A stretch of 12,036 nucleotides of DNA from Phycisphaeraceae bacterium (GCA_029260675.1 JAJDCV010000357.1:1-12036), one strand, 5' to 3'; positions 1 to 8,405 are shown, counted from the stretch's first letter. Numbers and translations: made by a program. The notes: generated by a model from the sequence alone, not told the origin.

Positions 1-714
1 CATCGACAAGCTCGACAAGATCGGACCCGATGCGGTCGCGGACCTGCTCACCGACCCGGCGGGTCCTGTCGGCCTTCCCGCAACCGACGCTCGATTCGTG
101 ATCTCGTGGCTTGCCACCGGCGATCTGTCGGAAGTCGCCAAGCTGGCGCCCGCCAACTCGAAGGGATTGCTCGAAGTCCAGCGGCTGTTCGAGCTACTCG
201 ACGCCTACGGGTTCATGGACCGCGTCGTATTCGATGCCTCGATCGTTCGGGGCCTCGCGTATTACACCGGGGTCGTGTTCGAAGCCTTCGACACACGGGG
301 AGAACTTCGCGCCGTATGCGGTGGCGGGCGATACGACCACCTGCTCGAGACGCTCGGTGGACCTTCGATACCGGCGGTGGGTTTCGGATTTGGCGACGTC
401 GTGATCAGCGAGTTGCTGGCCGACAAGAAGAAGCTGCCGGAACTTTCGCGCAATCTGGATGCCGTCGTCTTTCCGTTCGGTGAAACCGAACGTCAGGCCG
501 CCGTGAAGGTCGCGAGCGCGCTGCGCAACGAGGGAAACTCCGTCGAGATCGTGCTGGGCTCGCCTCGGCTGAAGCGGGTGCTCGCCGACGCCGACAAAGC
601 CGGAGCCCGCGAGGTATTCCTGATCGGCCCAGACGAACTCGCGCGCGGCGAAGCCCTGGTTCGAGACCTCACGAACGGTCAACAACGAAGCGTTCCGATC
701 CCGGGCGGTCACTG

Positions 715-715
<1 letters not shown>
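1..715 (+). CDS. hisS: Histidyl-tRNA synthetase, C-terminal part (5' end outside window)
   Basis: This enzyme attaches histidine to tRNA-His in the cytoplasm, using ATP. The frame is open from the first full codon at position 2, so the start lies upstream; about 237 residues are present, against roughly 420 or more for the family. Visible in order are the histidine-binding stretch VRGLAYYTGVVFE (about 245-283), the GGGRYDHL loop (about 320-345) and a motif-3 region AVGFGFGDVVI (about 374-406). A C-terminal anticodon-binding domain follows from about 455, with the typical run GAREVFLIGPDELARG. That domain argues against the HisZ regulatory paralogue, which lacks it. Two positions differ from the textbook bacterial enzyme: Ala where RGLDYY normally has Asp, and no Arg where motif 3 normally has GxER. 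The stop TGA overlaps the speA start by one base, suggesting translational coupling. Confidence 0.95.
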
Positions 716-2619
<1,904 letters not shown>

Positions 2620-2621
2620 CC

Positions 2622-3290
2622 ATGTCGATCCATGTGGCAATCCTAAAACGGCCTTATGTCAGGCTGATCCTTGAGGGGAAAAAGACCGTCGAGAGCCGTT
2701 TGATGCGCTCGGCCCAGCCGCCCTACCGCGCAATCGAGACCGGGGAACGGCTCTTCATCAAGGCGTCGTCCGGGCCTTTCATGGCGACCGCGATCGCCGG
2801 ACCCGTCGAGCAGCATGAAGGGCTCGTGCCGAATGACATCCACAAGCTCCGCCGTCGCCATAATCGGGCGGTGTGTGGTGATGACGCTTATTGGGTGCTC
2901 AAAGAGAGCAGCCGGTTTGCGGTCTTTATCCACCTCAACGATGTTGAGCCGATCGATGTTGGGCCGAGGTATGTCAAATCCATGCGGGCCTGGCACGTGG
3001 TGGATGACTTATTGAGTCCGCTATTGGATATCCCACTGACGGACGGGGCGATCCGCAACCGGTACCTGTCACTACCGGGGGCATCCGAAGAGATGCGGAG
3101 CCAGCCGGTGACGCTGCTGATGCCTAACGGCCGGGAGGTCGTTACAGGGTTCGCAAACGGCAAACCGATGCTCCGCTGGCGGGGCTGGGGCCCGTACTTC
3201 GATGAATACCAGATCGCGTGTGGCGACGTGGTCCGCCTGATCGCGATGCGGCGCGGCTTGTATCGGGTAGAATTCCGCCAGAACCCTTGA
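2622..3290 (+). CDS. ASCH-domain protein with B3-like C-terminal half
   Basis: The protein has 222 residues, no signal peptide and no membrane segment. Residues 1-110 look like an ASCH domain (PUA-like fold): KRPYVRLILEGKKTVESRL at 9-27 holds the family signature G-x-K-x-x-E-x-R (GKKTVESR, 19-26). ASCH domains are thought to bind RNA or modified nucleotides; some act on modified nucleosides. Residues about 141-220 read like a B3-type pseudobarrel: NRYLSLP near 146-152, a strand around VTLLMPNGREV, then RGWGPYFDEYQIACGDVVRLI (187-207) and a closing strand YRVEF. That order (GW..F....L..GD) is typical of B3 DNA-binding domains, but I infer it from pattern only. The ATG lies 2 bases after the speA stop and the gene ends 12 bases before nadC, so it is co-transcribed with them. 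Substrate and role are unknown. A two-domain nucleic-acid binder is the safest reading. Confidence 0.85.
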   Translation: MSIHVAILKRPYVRLILEGKKTVESRLMRSAQPPYRAIETGERLFIKASSGPFMATAIAGPVEQHEGLVPNDIHKLRRRHNRAVCGDDAYWVLKESSRFAVFIHLNDVEPIDVGPRYVKSMRAWHVVDDLLSPLLDIPLTDGAIRNRYLSLPGASEEMRSQPVTLLMPNGREVVTGFANGKPMLRWRGWGPYFDEYQIACGDVVRLIAMRRGLYRVEFRQNP

Positions 3291-3302
3291 CGAAATCCGA
3301 TT

Positions 3303-4211
3303 ATGAGCCCGAAGTTCAAGACATCGATCGATGAGTTTGTCAATCGCTCTGCACTGGCGGAATTTATCCTGCTGGCCAAGCAAGAGGATATGGGTACGGA
3401 CAGCCGTGACGTGACTTCGGAAGCGATGATCCCGGACTCGCAGATGGCGGTCGCGAAGTTTTGCGCCCGTGAGATAGGTGTGCTCGCAGGCACCGCGATC
3501 CTGCCGATGATCGCAGAGCTTTACTCTGATATTGCGGGACCGATCCATGTCAGAGACGCCTGGTGTGATGGTCAGGACCTCAGCCCCGGTGACGTCGTAG
3601 CCGAAGTTGCCGGCCCGCTGCGTGGGATTCTCGCGTTCGAACGGGTCGCTCTGAATTTCATGACCCATCTGTCAGGTGTCGCGACCCTTACCAGCCAGTA
3701 TGTGCAGTATACCGCGGGCACGGATGCAGATATCTTCGACACACGCAAGACGATCCCGGGCCTGCGGATGCTTCAGAAATACGCGGTCCGTTGCGGCGGG
3801 GGCCAAACCCACCGGGTCGGCCTGTACGACGCGATGCTGATCAAGGACAACCACATCGCTGGCGTTTCGCTTGATGATTTATTTGACACGGTTCAGTCGG
3901 CAGCCATGCGGGCACGAGAGGAAAGCCCCACGCTGACCGTCGAGCTTGAGGTCGACACACTCGATCAGCTTCGGCGGGTGATCGACGCCGGTATCGACAT
4001 CGTCCTACTGGACAACATGTCGGTGCAGGATCTTGAGTTGGCTGTCGGTATCCGCGATCAGCGATCGGTGGGTGTCGAACTGGAAGCCAGCGGGGGCGTG
4101 ACGCTCGACACTGTCCGCGCGATCGCTCAAACCGGCGTGGATCGCATTTCGGTCGGGTCGCTGACCCACTCGGCCCCGGCGCTGGATCTGGGGCTGGATA
4201 TCACGTCGTGA
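3303..4211 (+). CDS. nadC: Quinolinate phosphoribosyltransferase (nicotinate-nucleotide pyrophosphorylase, carboxylating)
   Basis: NadC converts quinolinate and PRPP to nicotinate mononucleotide, CO2 and pyrophosphate, the step where de novo NAD synthesis joins the salvage route. The product has 302 residues, usual for the family. Visible motifs are ERVALNFMTHLSGVAT (113-128), the phosphate/quinolinate-binding run DTRKTIPGLRMLQKYAV (146-162), CGGGQTHRVGLYDAMLIKDNH (164-184), the acidic ELEVD (214-218), LLDNMS (235-240), EASGGV (261-266) and the C-terminal ISVGSLTHSAPALDLGLDI. The ATG at 3303 is preceded by no clear Shine-Dalgarno and lies 12 bases from the ASCH gene. The stop overlaps the GTG start of birA by 4 bases (GTGA), a standard coupling arrangement. 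No nadA or nadB is visible in this window. Confidence 0.97.
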   Translation: MSPKFKTSIDEFVNRSALAEFILLAKQEDMGTDSRDVTSEAMIPDSQMAVAKFCAREIGVLAGTAILPMIAELYSDIAGPIHVRDAWCDGQDLSPGDVVAEVAGPLRGILAFERVALNFMTHLSGVATLTSQYVQYTAGTDADIFDTRKTIPGLRMLQKYAVRCGGGQTHRVGLYDAMLIKDNHIAGVSLDDLFDTVQSAAMRAREESPTLTVELEVDTLDQLRRVIDAGIDIVLLDNMSVQDLELAVGIRDQRSVGVELEASGGVTLDTVRAIAQTGVDRISVGSLTHSAPALDLGLDITS

Positions 4212-5185
4212 CCGCCGATCTAAAACAAGCAGAACTCGACACGCTGGGTACGCTCCTGTATTCCAACGGCCAACCCGTCGAGTTGGGCTATTTCATGCAG
4301 GCGTTCCGGGCCACGCCAAATAGTGTCGAGCGTTCGGTGATAAGAATTGTCCGCCACGGCTGCGAGATCGAGCGGGACATGCATACGATCCGTTTGATTA
4401 AGACCGGGCTTGGGGTCTGGAAAGATTATCTTCGGCACGCCTTGCCAAAACGGTCTCGTCGGAGTGTTGAGGTCTATCAGTCAACCGCAAGCACCCAGGA
4501 TCTGGTCAAGGCACGCGCGGGCGAGTCGGTGGTGATCTTCGCGGATGAGCAGACGGCCGGGCGCGGTCGGTTGGGGCGGCAGTGGCTTGCCCCAGCGGGC
4601 ACGGGTCTGTTGTTCAGCATGACCCACAAACTGCCGGCGGACAGGCCCGAATCGATCGACAGGATATCCTTCCTCACCGCGGTGGCCATCGCACAAGCCA
4701 TCGAGCGAGTCACGGGCCATGGGCCGATCCAGATACGCTGGCCCAACGACATCTACATAGGGCAGCGAAAACTCGGTGGGATCCTGGTCGAGACCGTCCA
4801 GCCCGCCGGCAGTTCCACCGCTACGGCCGTGATCGGCATCGGGATCAACGTGGGCCTGACCAAGGACCACCTTGCTGATTTACCAGACGATCTGCGGTCT
4901 CGGATCACCAGTTTCGCGATGCTCGGTTGGCCGGCTGATCGTCTGCTTATTGCTGAGAAGGTGATCGCACAGATCGACCGCAACCTTCACACCTTTGATG
5001 TACCCCTGATCGTCGATGAGTGGCGAGTCCGCAACCTTCACCGCGCCCAGAGCATCAAGGTAAAAACGGATGGCCAGACCATATCCGGCACGGTCATCGA
5101 CCTGGACCCGGATCATGGGCTGATCGTCCGTCGGGACACCGGCGAGATCGTTCACCTCCCCGCCGCGACCACGACCGTGTTGTGA
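4208..5185 (+). CDS. birA: Biotin-[acetyl-CoA carboxylase] ligase, with possible N-terminal winged helix
   Basis: BirA activates biotin to biotinyl-5'-AMP and transfers it to the lysine of biotin carboxyl carrier proteins such as AccB. The product has 325 residues. The catalytic core runs from about 86: the adenylate-binding signature GRGRLGRQW (118-126), RWPNDIYI (177-184) with the lysine-containing KLGGIL (188-193), GIGINVG (210-216), and a small C-terminal SH3-like domain (about 280-325). Residues 8-66 resemble a degenerate winged helix (PVELGYFMQAF, then NSVERSVIRIV, then a hairpin MHTIRLI), so this could be the bifunctional repressor/ligase type. The HTH match is weak and repressor function is inference. 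The start is GTG at 4208, overlapping the nadC stop; no other start in this frame keeps the helix. It converges on the aminotransferase, 19 bases away. Confidence 0.94.
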   Translation: MTADLKQAELDTLGTLLYSNGQPVELGYFMQAFRATPNSVERSVIRIVRHGCEIERDMHTIRLIKTGLGVWKDYLRHALPKRSRRSVEVYQSTASTQDLVKARAGESVVIFADEQTAGRGRLGRQWLAPAGTGLLFSMTHKLPADRPESIDRISFLTAVAIAQAIERVTGHGPIQIRWPNDIYIGQRKLGGILVETVQPAGSSTATAVIGIGINVGLTKDHLADLPDDLRSRITSFAMLGWPADRLLIAEKVIAQIDRNLHTFDVPLIVDEWRVRNLHRAQSIKVKTDGQTISGTVIDLDPDHGLIVRRDTGEIVHLPAATTTVL

Positions 5186-5204
5186 TCAAGACGCTTCTAC
5201 AGTC

Positions 5205-6365
5205 TTACGACTTTGCCAGATCGACGAGGATATCCAAACCCTTGTCGAGGCGTTCATCGTCGCAGGCGTAGCTGAGGCGGAAGTGGGTGTCACGTTCGCT
5301 GAAGACTTCGCCGGGGATCACCAGCAGGCTCTTCTCGATCGCGCGCTTGACGAAGTCCGTGCCGGACATGCTAAGTCGCTCGGGGACCTTGGGGAAGGCA
5401 TAGAACGCCCCACCCGGCGTGGTCAGTTCGTAGTGATCGCTAAGACGTTTAACGACCTTGTCACGCTTTTTGCGGTAGGCCTCGACCAACGGAGACACAT
5501 CCACGCCAAACGCGATCGTCGCGGCGGCCTGGGTGACCGACGGGGCGCAGACGAAGGTGTACTGCTGGATCTTGGACATCGCCGCAATCACGGCCGGGGG
5601 GCCTGCGGCATAGCCCAAACGCCAACCGGTCATGGCGTAGGTCTTGGAGTAGCCATTCAGTAATAGCACGTTTGGGTTGTGGTCCAAGGGCGAGGGCACG
5701 ACCATCTCACCGGGGCGGCTGGGAGCTTCGGTCTTCTCGTAACAGAACTCGTCGTATATCTCATCGCTGACCAGCAGCAGCCCGTGGCGGTCCGCTAGGT
5801 CGGCGATCTCCCGGCAAGCCTTATCCGTGGCGACCGCGCCGGTCGGGTTCGACGGGGAGTTGAACAGCAGGATCTTGGTCCGCTCGGTGACCAACGGCTC
5901 GATCCGCTCGGGCCTGAGTTGGAAGTCGGGATAGGTATCGACAAACACCGGCACGCCCCCGGCCAGACTGACCAGGTGCTTGTACATCATGAAGTACGGG
6001 TCGGGGATCAGCACCTCGTCGCCGGGCTGCACGCATGAGAGCATCAGCAGGGACAGCGCCCCGGATACACCGGAGGTCATCAGCAGGCCGTAGTCATCGC
6101 CAAGTTTGGGGAACCGGCGGTCCAACCGACCGCGGACCTGCTCGACCAGCGGCGCGATGCCCTGCGTCTGGGTGTATTTGTTTTGACCTTGTTGGATCGC
6201 GTCGACGGCGGCCTGCTTGATCGTGTCAGGGACATCGAAGTCGGGCTGGCCGATCGACAGGTCGATGGGGTTTTCGAGTGTGGCTGCGAGGTCGAAGACT
6301 TTACGGATCCCCGAGGCGTCCACCGCGTGGGTCCTGTCGGCGATGAAGCGGTTGGGGTCGAACAT
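5205..6365 (-). CDS. PLP-dependent class I/II aminotransferase (aspartate aminotransferase-like)
   Basis: This is a fold-type I aminotransferase of the AAT I superfamily, exchanging amino groups between an amino acid and a 2-oxo acid in the cytoplasm. With the ATG at 6365 (MFDPNRF) it has 386 residues. Visible are LSIGQPDFDVP (36-46), YTQTQGI (64-70), PDPYF (121-125), FNSPSNPTGAV (168-178) with the pyridoxal-contacting Asn173, SDEIYDEF (200-207), the Schiff-base lysine K241 in GYSKTYAMTGWRLGY (238-252), and the carboxylate-binding Arg363 in FRLSYA. The frame stays open 39 codons further upstream to 6482, but that stretch is poorly conserved in character (many Pro, Gly and Arg), so I prefer 6365. 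Substrate preference (aspartate, alanine, aromatic or other) cannot be read from the sequence. No biosynthetic neighbour narrows it. Confidence 0.93.
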   Translation of the reverse strand: MFDPNRFIADRTHAVDASGIRKVFDLAATLENPIDLSIGQPDFDVPDTIKQAAVDAIQQGQNKYTQTQGIAPLVEQVRGRLDRRFPKLGDDYGLLMTSGVSGALSLLMLSCVQPGDEVLIPDPYFMMYKHLVSLAGGVPVFVDTYPDFQLRPERIEPLVTERTKILLFNSPSNPTGAVATDKACREIADLADRHGLLLVSDEIYDEFCYEKTEAPSRPGEMVVPSPLDHNPNVLLLNGYSKTYAMTGWRLGYAAGPPAVIAAMSKIQQYTFVCAPSVTQAAATIAFGVDVSPLVEAYRKKRDKVVKRLSDHYELTTPGGAFYAFPKVPERLSMSGTDFVKRAIEKSLLVIPGEVFSERDTHFRLSYACDDERLDKGLDILVDLAKS

Positions 6366-6542
6366 AGCGGGGTTGCGTCCGTCTGACAGGCCCGGCCTAT
6401 CGTCGGCGGAGCCCGGAGACCTTAGGTAGCGATCACACCGGTCTGGAACGGGCGGTGCGTAGCCCCACAGTCCAGCAGGCACGATGTGTTGTGAGTTCTA
6501 CGGTTACCCTGATGTTTCCGATCACACGGGCGACCTGGAGGG

Positions 6543-6770
6543 CTACTTCGCTTCTTCGCCTTCGGCTTCTTCGCCTTCGGTCTTCTTCTTCTTGGTCTTG
6601 CCACCGGTGACGACCTTGCGGTTGCCGACCTTGGGCAGGCCGATGGGGTTATCCTTCTGCTCGTCGAACTGGCCCATCTCGGCGAGCTTGGCGATACGCT
6701 CGTCCCGGGTCAGGACGTTGCGGTGACGGGCGAGGTTGCCAGCGGTCTTGAGGCTGCGGTCGATGCTCAT
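6543..6770 (-). CDS. PVC-type small basic protein (TIGR04137-like)
   Basis: A 75-residue protein beginning MSIDRSLKTAGNLARHRNVL, followed by TRDERIAKLAEMGQF and GLPKVGNRKVVTG. I recognise this as the small basic protein family (TIGR04137 as I recall it) restricted to Planctomycetes, Verrucomicrobia and Chlamydiae. A ribosome- or RNA-associated role has been suspected, but I know of no firm function. The conserved part (1-56) is strongly basic. After a KTKKKK patch (58-63) this copy ends in an acidic tail built from a repeated AEGEE unit, encoded by a perfect 15-base tandem duplication (6551-6580). I think such a tail is unusual for the family. A TATAAA-like -10 is readable on the minus strand at 6806-6811, about 36 bases ahead of the start, but without a matching -35. 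The gene sits alone between two spacers of about 100 and 177 bases. Confidence 0.86.
   Translation of the reverse strand: MSIDRSLKTAGNLARHRNVLTRDERIAKLAEMGQFDEQKDNPIGLPKVGNRKVVTGGKTKKKKTEGEEAEGEEAK
6551..6580 (-). repeat. Perfect 15-base tandem duplication in the acidic tail of the small basic protein
   Basis: Two identical copies of CTTCTTCGCCTTCGG (plus strand) lie end to end at 6551-6565 and 6566-6580. Read on the minus strand they encode the doubled acidic unit at the end of the small basic protein. The unit length is a multiple of three, so the reading frame is kept. Replication slippage is the simplest origin. Confidence 0.9.
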
Positions 6771-6828
6771 GGCGGGTCTCTACGATCTGCTATTCGGGGT
6801 TACGGTTTATACGGTCGGTTGTGTGTGA

Positions 6829-6888
6829 TGCCGGGGGTTATTCCGGCGATTGATCCGGGGGTTAATCCGGGGGTTAATCCGGGGGTTC
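6829..6888. repeat. Five in-phase 12-base repeats spanning a stop codon, with G5 tracts
   Basis: Five contiguous 12-base units on the plus strand: TGCCGGGGGTTA, TTCCGGCGATTG, ATCCGGGGGTTA, ATCCGGGGGTTA and ATCCGGGGGTTC. Two are identical, one differs by one base, and two are more degenerate. On the minus strand the rightmost unit encodes the last four residues (EPPD) of the SPOR-like protein. The next two read stop-PPD, then QSPE, then stop-PPA, all in the same frame. Four G5 tracts (6833, 6857, 6869 and 6881) lie on the plus strand, which is the template for this gene; three are separated by 7-base loops. The repeat occupies the 3' end of that gene and most of the spacer before the small basic protein. 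Confidence 0.9.
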
Positions 6889-7587
6889 ATACTTGACGTA
6901 ATACATAGAGCTGAGATCTTCGCCCTTGCCCTTGTTCGCCGTCTGCCAATCCCGCCCAAGGGCCCGCATCCGGGTCATGAACCGGGTCTTCTCGTCGGTG
7001 TCCCGGTACTGCTGTCGGGTGAAGCCCCTCAGGGCGATCACCTGGCAGAGCCCCTTATTATTACGCGGACCGACCATGACTTCAACCTGACGCTCCTGAA
7101 GGAACGCCTGGAGCCGCCCGGCCTCGCTCGGGGGGCAGGAGGCCAGGACCAGGTAATTCAGTCCCGACTCACGGGGATCCACACGCCTGGGGTCCAGCGG
7201 CTCGGTCGATGTGGCCCCAGTTTGCCCCGTAATACCGCCCTGGCTTGCCCCTGGCCGTAGCGGTGGGGTGTGTCCGGGGCCGCTGAGGGTCAGTTCCGCA
7301 CGGACCCGCTTCTCGGCGGCCGATCCACCCCGGCTGTGACCCACCACGTAAGCCAGGATCAGCAGACCGATCAACCCCGCCATCAGGAACAGGGCCATCC
7401 CACGGGGGACCCGAAGCGTCAGAGGTTCACTGGCGCCCGCGTGCCAGGCGTCCAGCACCGACCGGCCAAACCCACCGATCCCTGAACCACCACCCGGACG
7501 AGGCCCACGCCCGGATGCCTGGGGCTGGGCAGGCGTATGCCCCATGATCTCGTAAGGCGGCGTGTTGTCACGGCGGCGTGGGGTCAT
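6874..7587 (-). CDS. Single-pass membrane protein with SPOR-like C-terminal domain, function unknown
   Basis: The product has 237 residues. Residues 1-60 are a Pro/Gly/Arg-rich, probably disordered, cytoplasmic segment. Residues 63-83 (GMALFLMAGLIGLLILAYVVG) form one clear membrane helix; 84-140 is a low-complexity Gly/Pro/Thr linker. Residues 143-234 are a compact domain starting NYLVLASCPPSEAGRLQAFL, then QVEVMVGP, then CQVIALRGF and ending SMYYVKYEP. The order strand, helix, strand, strand after a single membrane helix and linker resembles SPOR domains, which bind denuded peptidoglycan glycans at division sites. This is a structural guess without a diagnostic motif; a lineage-specific domain is equally possible. 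The start is ATG at 7587, with M15 (MGHTP) as an alternative. The gene ends in the 12-base repeat array. The low-complexity linker may evolve quickly. Confidence 0.75.
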   Translation of the reverse strand: MTPRRRDNTPPYEIMGHTPAQPQASGRGPRPGGGSGIGGFGRSVLDAWHAGASEPLTLRVPRGMALFLMAGLIGLLILAYVVGHSRGGSAAEKRVRAELTLSGPGHTPPLRPGASQGGITGQTGATSTEPLDPRRVDPRESGLNYLVLASCPPSEAGRLQAFLQERQVEVMVGPRNNKGLCQVIALRGFTRQQYRDTDEKTRFMTRMRALGRDWQTANKGKGEDLSSMYYVKYEPPD

Positions 7588-7850
7588 GGTTAACTATCAG
7601 GATAACCGCGAAGGGGCTAGGAAGATAGGGAAGACATTAGCCGCAAATGAACGCAAATCAACGCGAATAGGAACTGAGTCATCGGGTTACCCCCTGCTCC
7701 GTATTTGCGTTCATTTGCGGCCAATTATTTCGCCTCCGGCCCTCCCATGGATTTATCCCTTCTCGATCATATCCGTGTTTATCCGCGACCATCCCTGTTC
7801 CTATGCAATCCTGATCCCCGATCCCTGAACCCACCCCCTCATGCCCTGCC
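7588..7850. repeat. Intergenic spacer with inverted repeat and PVC-style repeat fragments
   Basis: This 263-base spacer lies between two minus-strand genes and holds no convincing gene. Three repeat-like fragments follow one another on the plus strand: GATAACCGCGAAGG near 7601-7614, an inverted repeat around CCGCAAATGAACGCAAAT (7641-7658) with the variant ATCAACGCGAAT beside it, and ATATCCGTGTTTATCCGCGA near 7768-7787. I recall similar short phrases as dispersed intergenic repeats in planctomycete and other PVC genomes, which would need a genome-wide count. Short open frames here, for example plus-strand 7562-7828, translate the repeat and look spurious. Confidence 0.6.
7636..7725. repeat. 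Inverted repeat, 23-base arms, 44-base loop
   Basis: The arm at 7641-7658 (CCGCAAATGAACGCAAAT) is the exact reverse complement of 7703-7720 (ATTTGCGTTCATTTGCGG). Extending outward gives 23-base arms at 7636-7658 and 7703-7725 with one mismatch. The loop is 44 bases. The arms could form a cruciform or an RNA stem, or could be two opposed copies of a dispersed repeat. There is no transposase gene, and I see no flanking target duplication. Confidence 0.88.
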
Positions 7851-8234
7851 TCATCCCACCCCGATCGCGCTGGCGGTGGCGTACGCCCCGGTGTGGCTGA
7901 GGCTCAGGTGCCAGCCCGTGATCCCCAACTCCCCCGCCAACTCCGAGCAGCGCCCGTGCAGCACCACCGTCGGCCGACCGGACACCTCGCGGACCACCTC
8001 CGCATCCGTCCACGCGATCCCGTTGGACCAGCCCGTACCCAGCACTTTCAAGACCGCCTCTTTAGCCGCGAACCGCCCCGCCAGATGTTCCGCCCTTCGA
8101 GCGGGGTTGTCAGCGGCGTAGGCCTGCTCATCCTCCGTGAAGCACCGCCGAAGGAACCGCTCGCCGTGGTCCTCCAACATCTTCGCCACCCGGGCGGTCT
8201 CCACAATGTCGATCCCGTGTCCGATGATCTGCAT
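7851..8234 (-). CDS. acpS: Holo-[acyl-carrier-protein] synthase
   Basis: AcpS transfers the 4'-phosphopantetheine group of coenzyme A to the active serine of apo-ACP, switching on fatty-acid synthesis. The product has 127 residues with the ATG at 8234 (MQIIGHGIDIVE), a normal length for this trimeric family. Visible are GIDIVE (7-12) with the metal-binding Asp9, the FTEDEQAYA segment (32-40), RFAAKEAVLKVLGTG (54-68) with the metal-binding Glu59, and HLSLSHTGAYATASAI (109-124). The frame continues upstream to 8294, but only MQIIGHG matches the family N-terminus. The spacer upstream of the start is shared with the divergent secreted-protein gene. It is the first of four minus-strand genes, although the 263-base spacer after it makes one transcript uncertain. 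Confidence 0.95.
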   Translation of the reverse strand: MQIIGHGIDIVETARVAKMLEDHGERFLRRCFTEDEQAYAADNPARRAEHLAGRFAAKEAVLKVLGTGWSNGIAWTDAEVVREVSGRPTVVLHGRCSELAGELGITGWHLSLSHTGAYATASAIGVG

Positions 8235-8319
8235 GGCTCGATTGTGACCAGTTCTTCCCGGATGTAAAGCTGGGCAAGCCCGTATACCATGCAAATAGCC
8301 AAATAATGGATTACGACGA

Positions 8320-8348
8320 TTGATGCGGCGAGGATAACGTTTACACTG
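8320..8348 (+). promoter_or_regulatory. Candidate sigma-70-like promoter for the secreted protein gene
   Basis: TTGATG at 8320-8325 and TACACT at 8343-8348 are separated by 17 bases. They match the -35 and -10 consensus at four of six bases each or better. Transcription would start near 8355, giving a leader of about 50 bases, with a purine-rich GAAAGGGA Shine-Dalgarno (8393-8400) 5 bases before the ATG at 8406. The spacer 8235-8405 otherwise shows no recognisable regulatory structure. Planctomycete promoter consensus is poorly known, so confidence is low. Confidence 0.3.
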
Positions 8349-8405
8349 TGCTTAACTGATATTTCTTGCCCATCGGGGCACGCCTCACTTCCGAAAGGGA
8401 CCATC

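Noticed and set aside
194..712. Long minus-strand open frame of 172 codons inside hisS
   Set aside because: It is wholly antisense to a conserved synthetase, resembles no family, and is expected by chance in GC-rich coding DNA.
2888..3668. Overlapping minus-strand open frames across the ASCH gene and nadC
   Set aside because: They are antisense to two genes with clear motifs and tight operon spacing.
5188..5206. Hairpin AAGAC/GTCTT between convergent birA and the aminotransferase
   Set aside because: The stem is only 5 bp with a 9-base loop and no T-tract, too weak to call a terminator.
6366..6542. N-terminal extension of the aminotransferase or a small gene in the 177-base spacer
   Set aside because: The added residues are low-complexity and unlike the family, and I see no Shine-Dalgarno, RNA structure or other signal in the spacer.
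7636..7725. Inverted repeat as insertion-sequence ends or a CRISPR fragment
   Set aside because: There is no transposase, no target duplication seen, and only two opposed copies without regular spacers.
7562..7828. Plus-strand 88-codon open frame in the acpS/SPOR-like spacer
   Set aside because: It overlaps the SPOR-like gene start and mostly translates the intergenic repeats (phrases such as ISVFIRDHPCSYAI), a known kind of spurious call.
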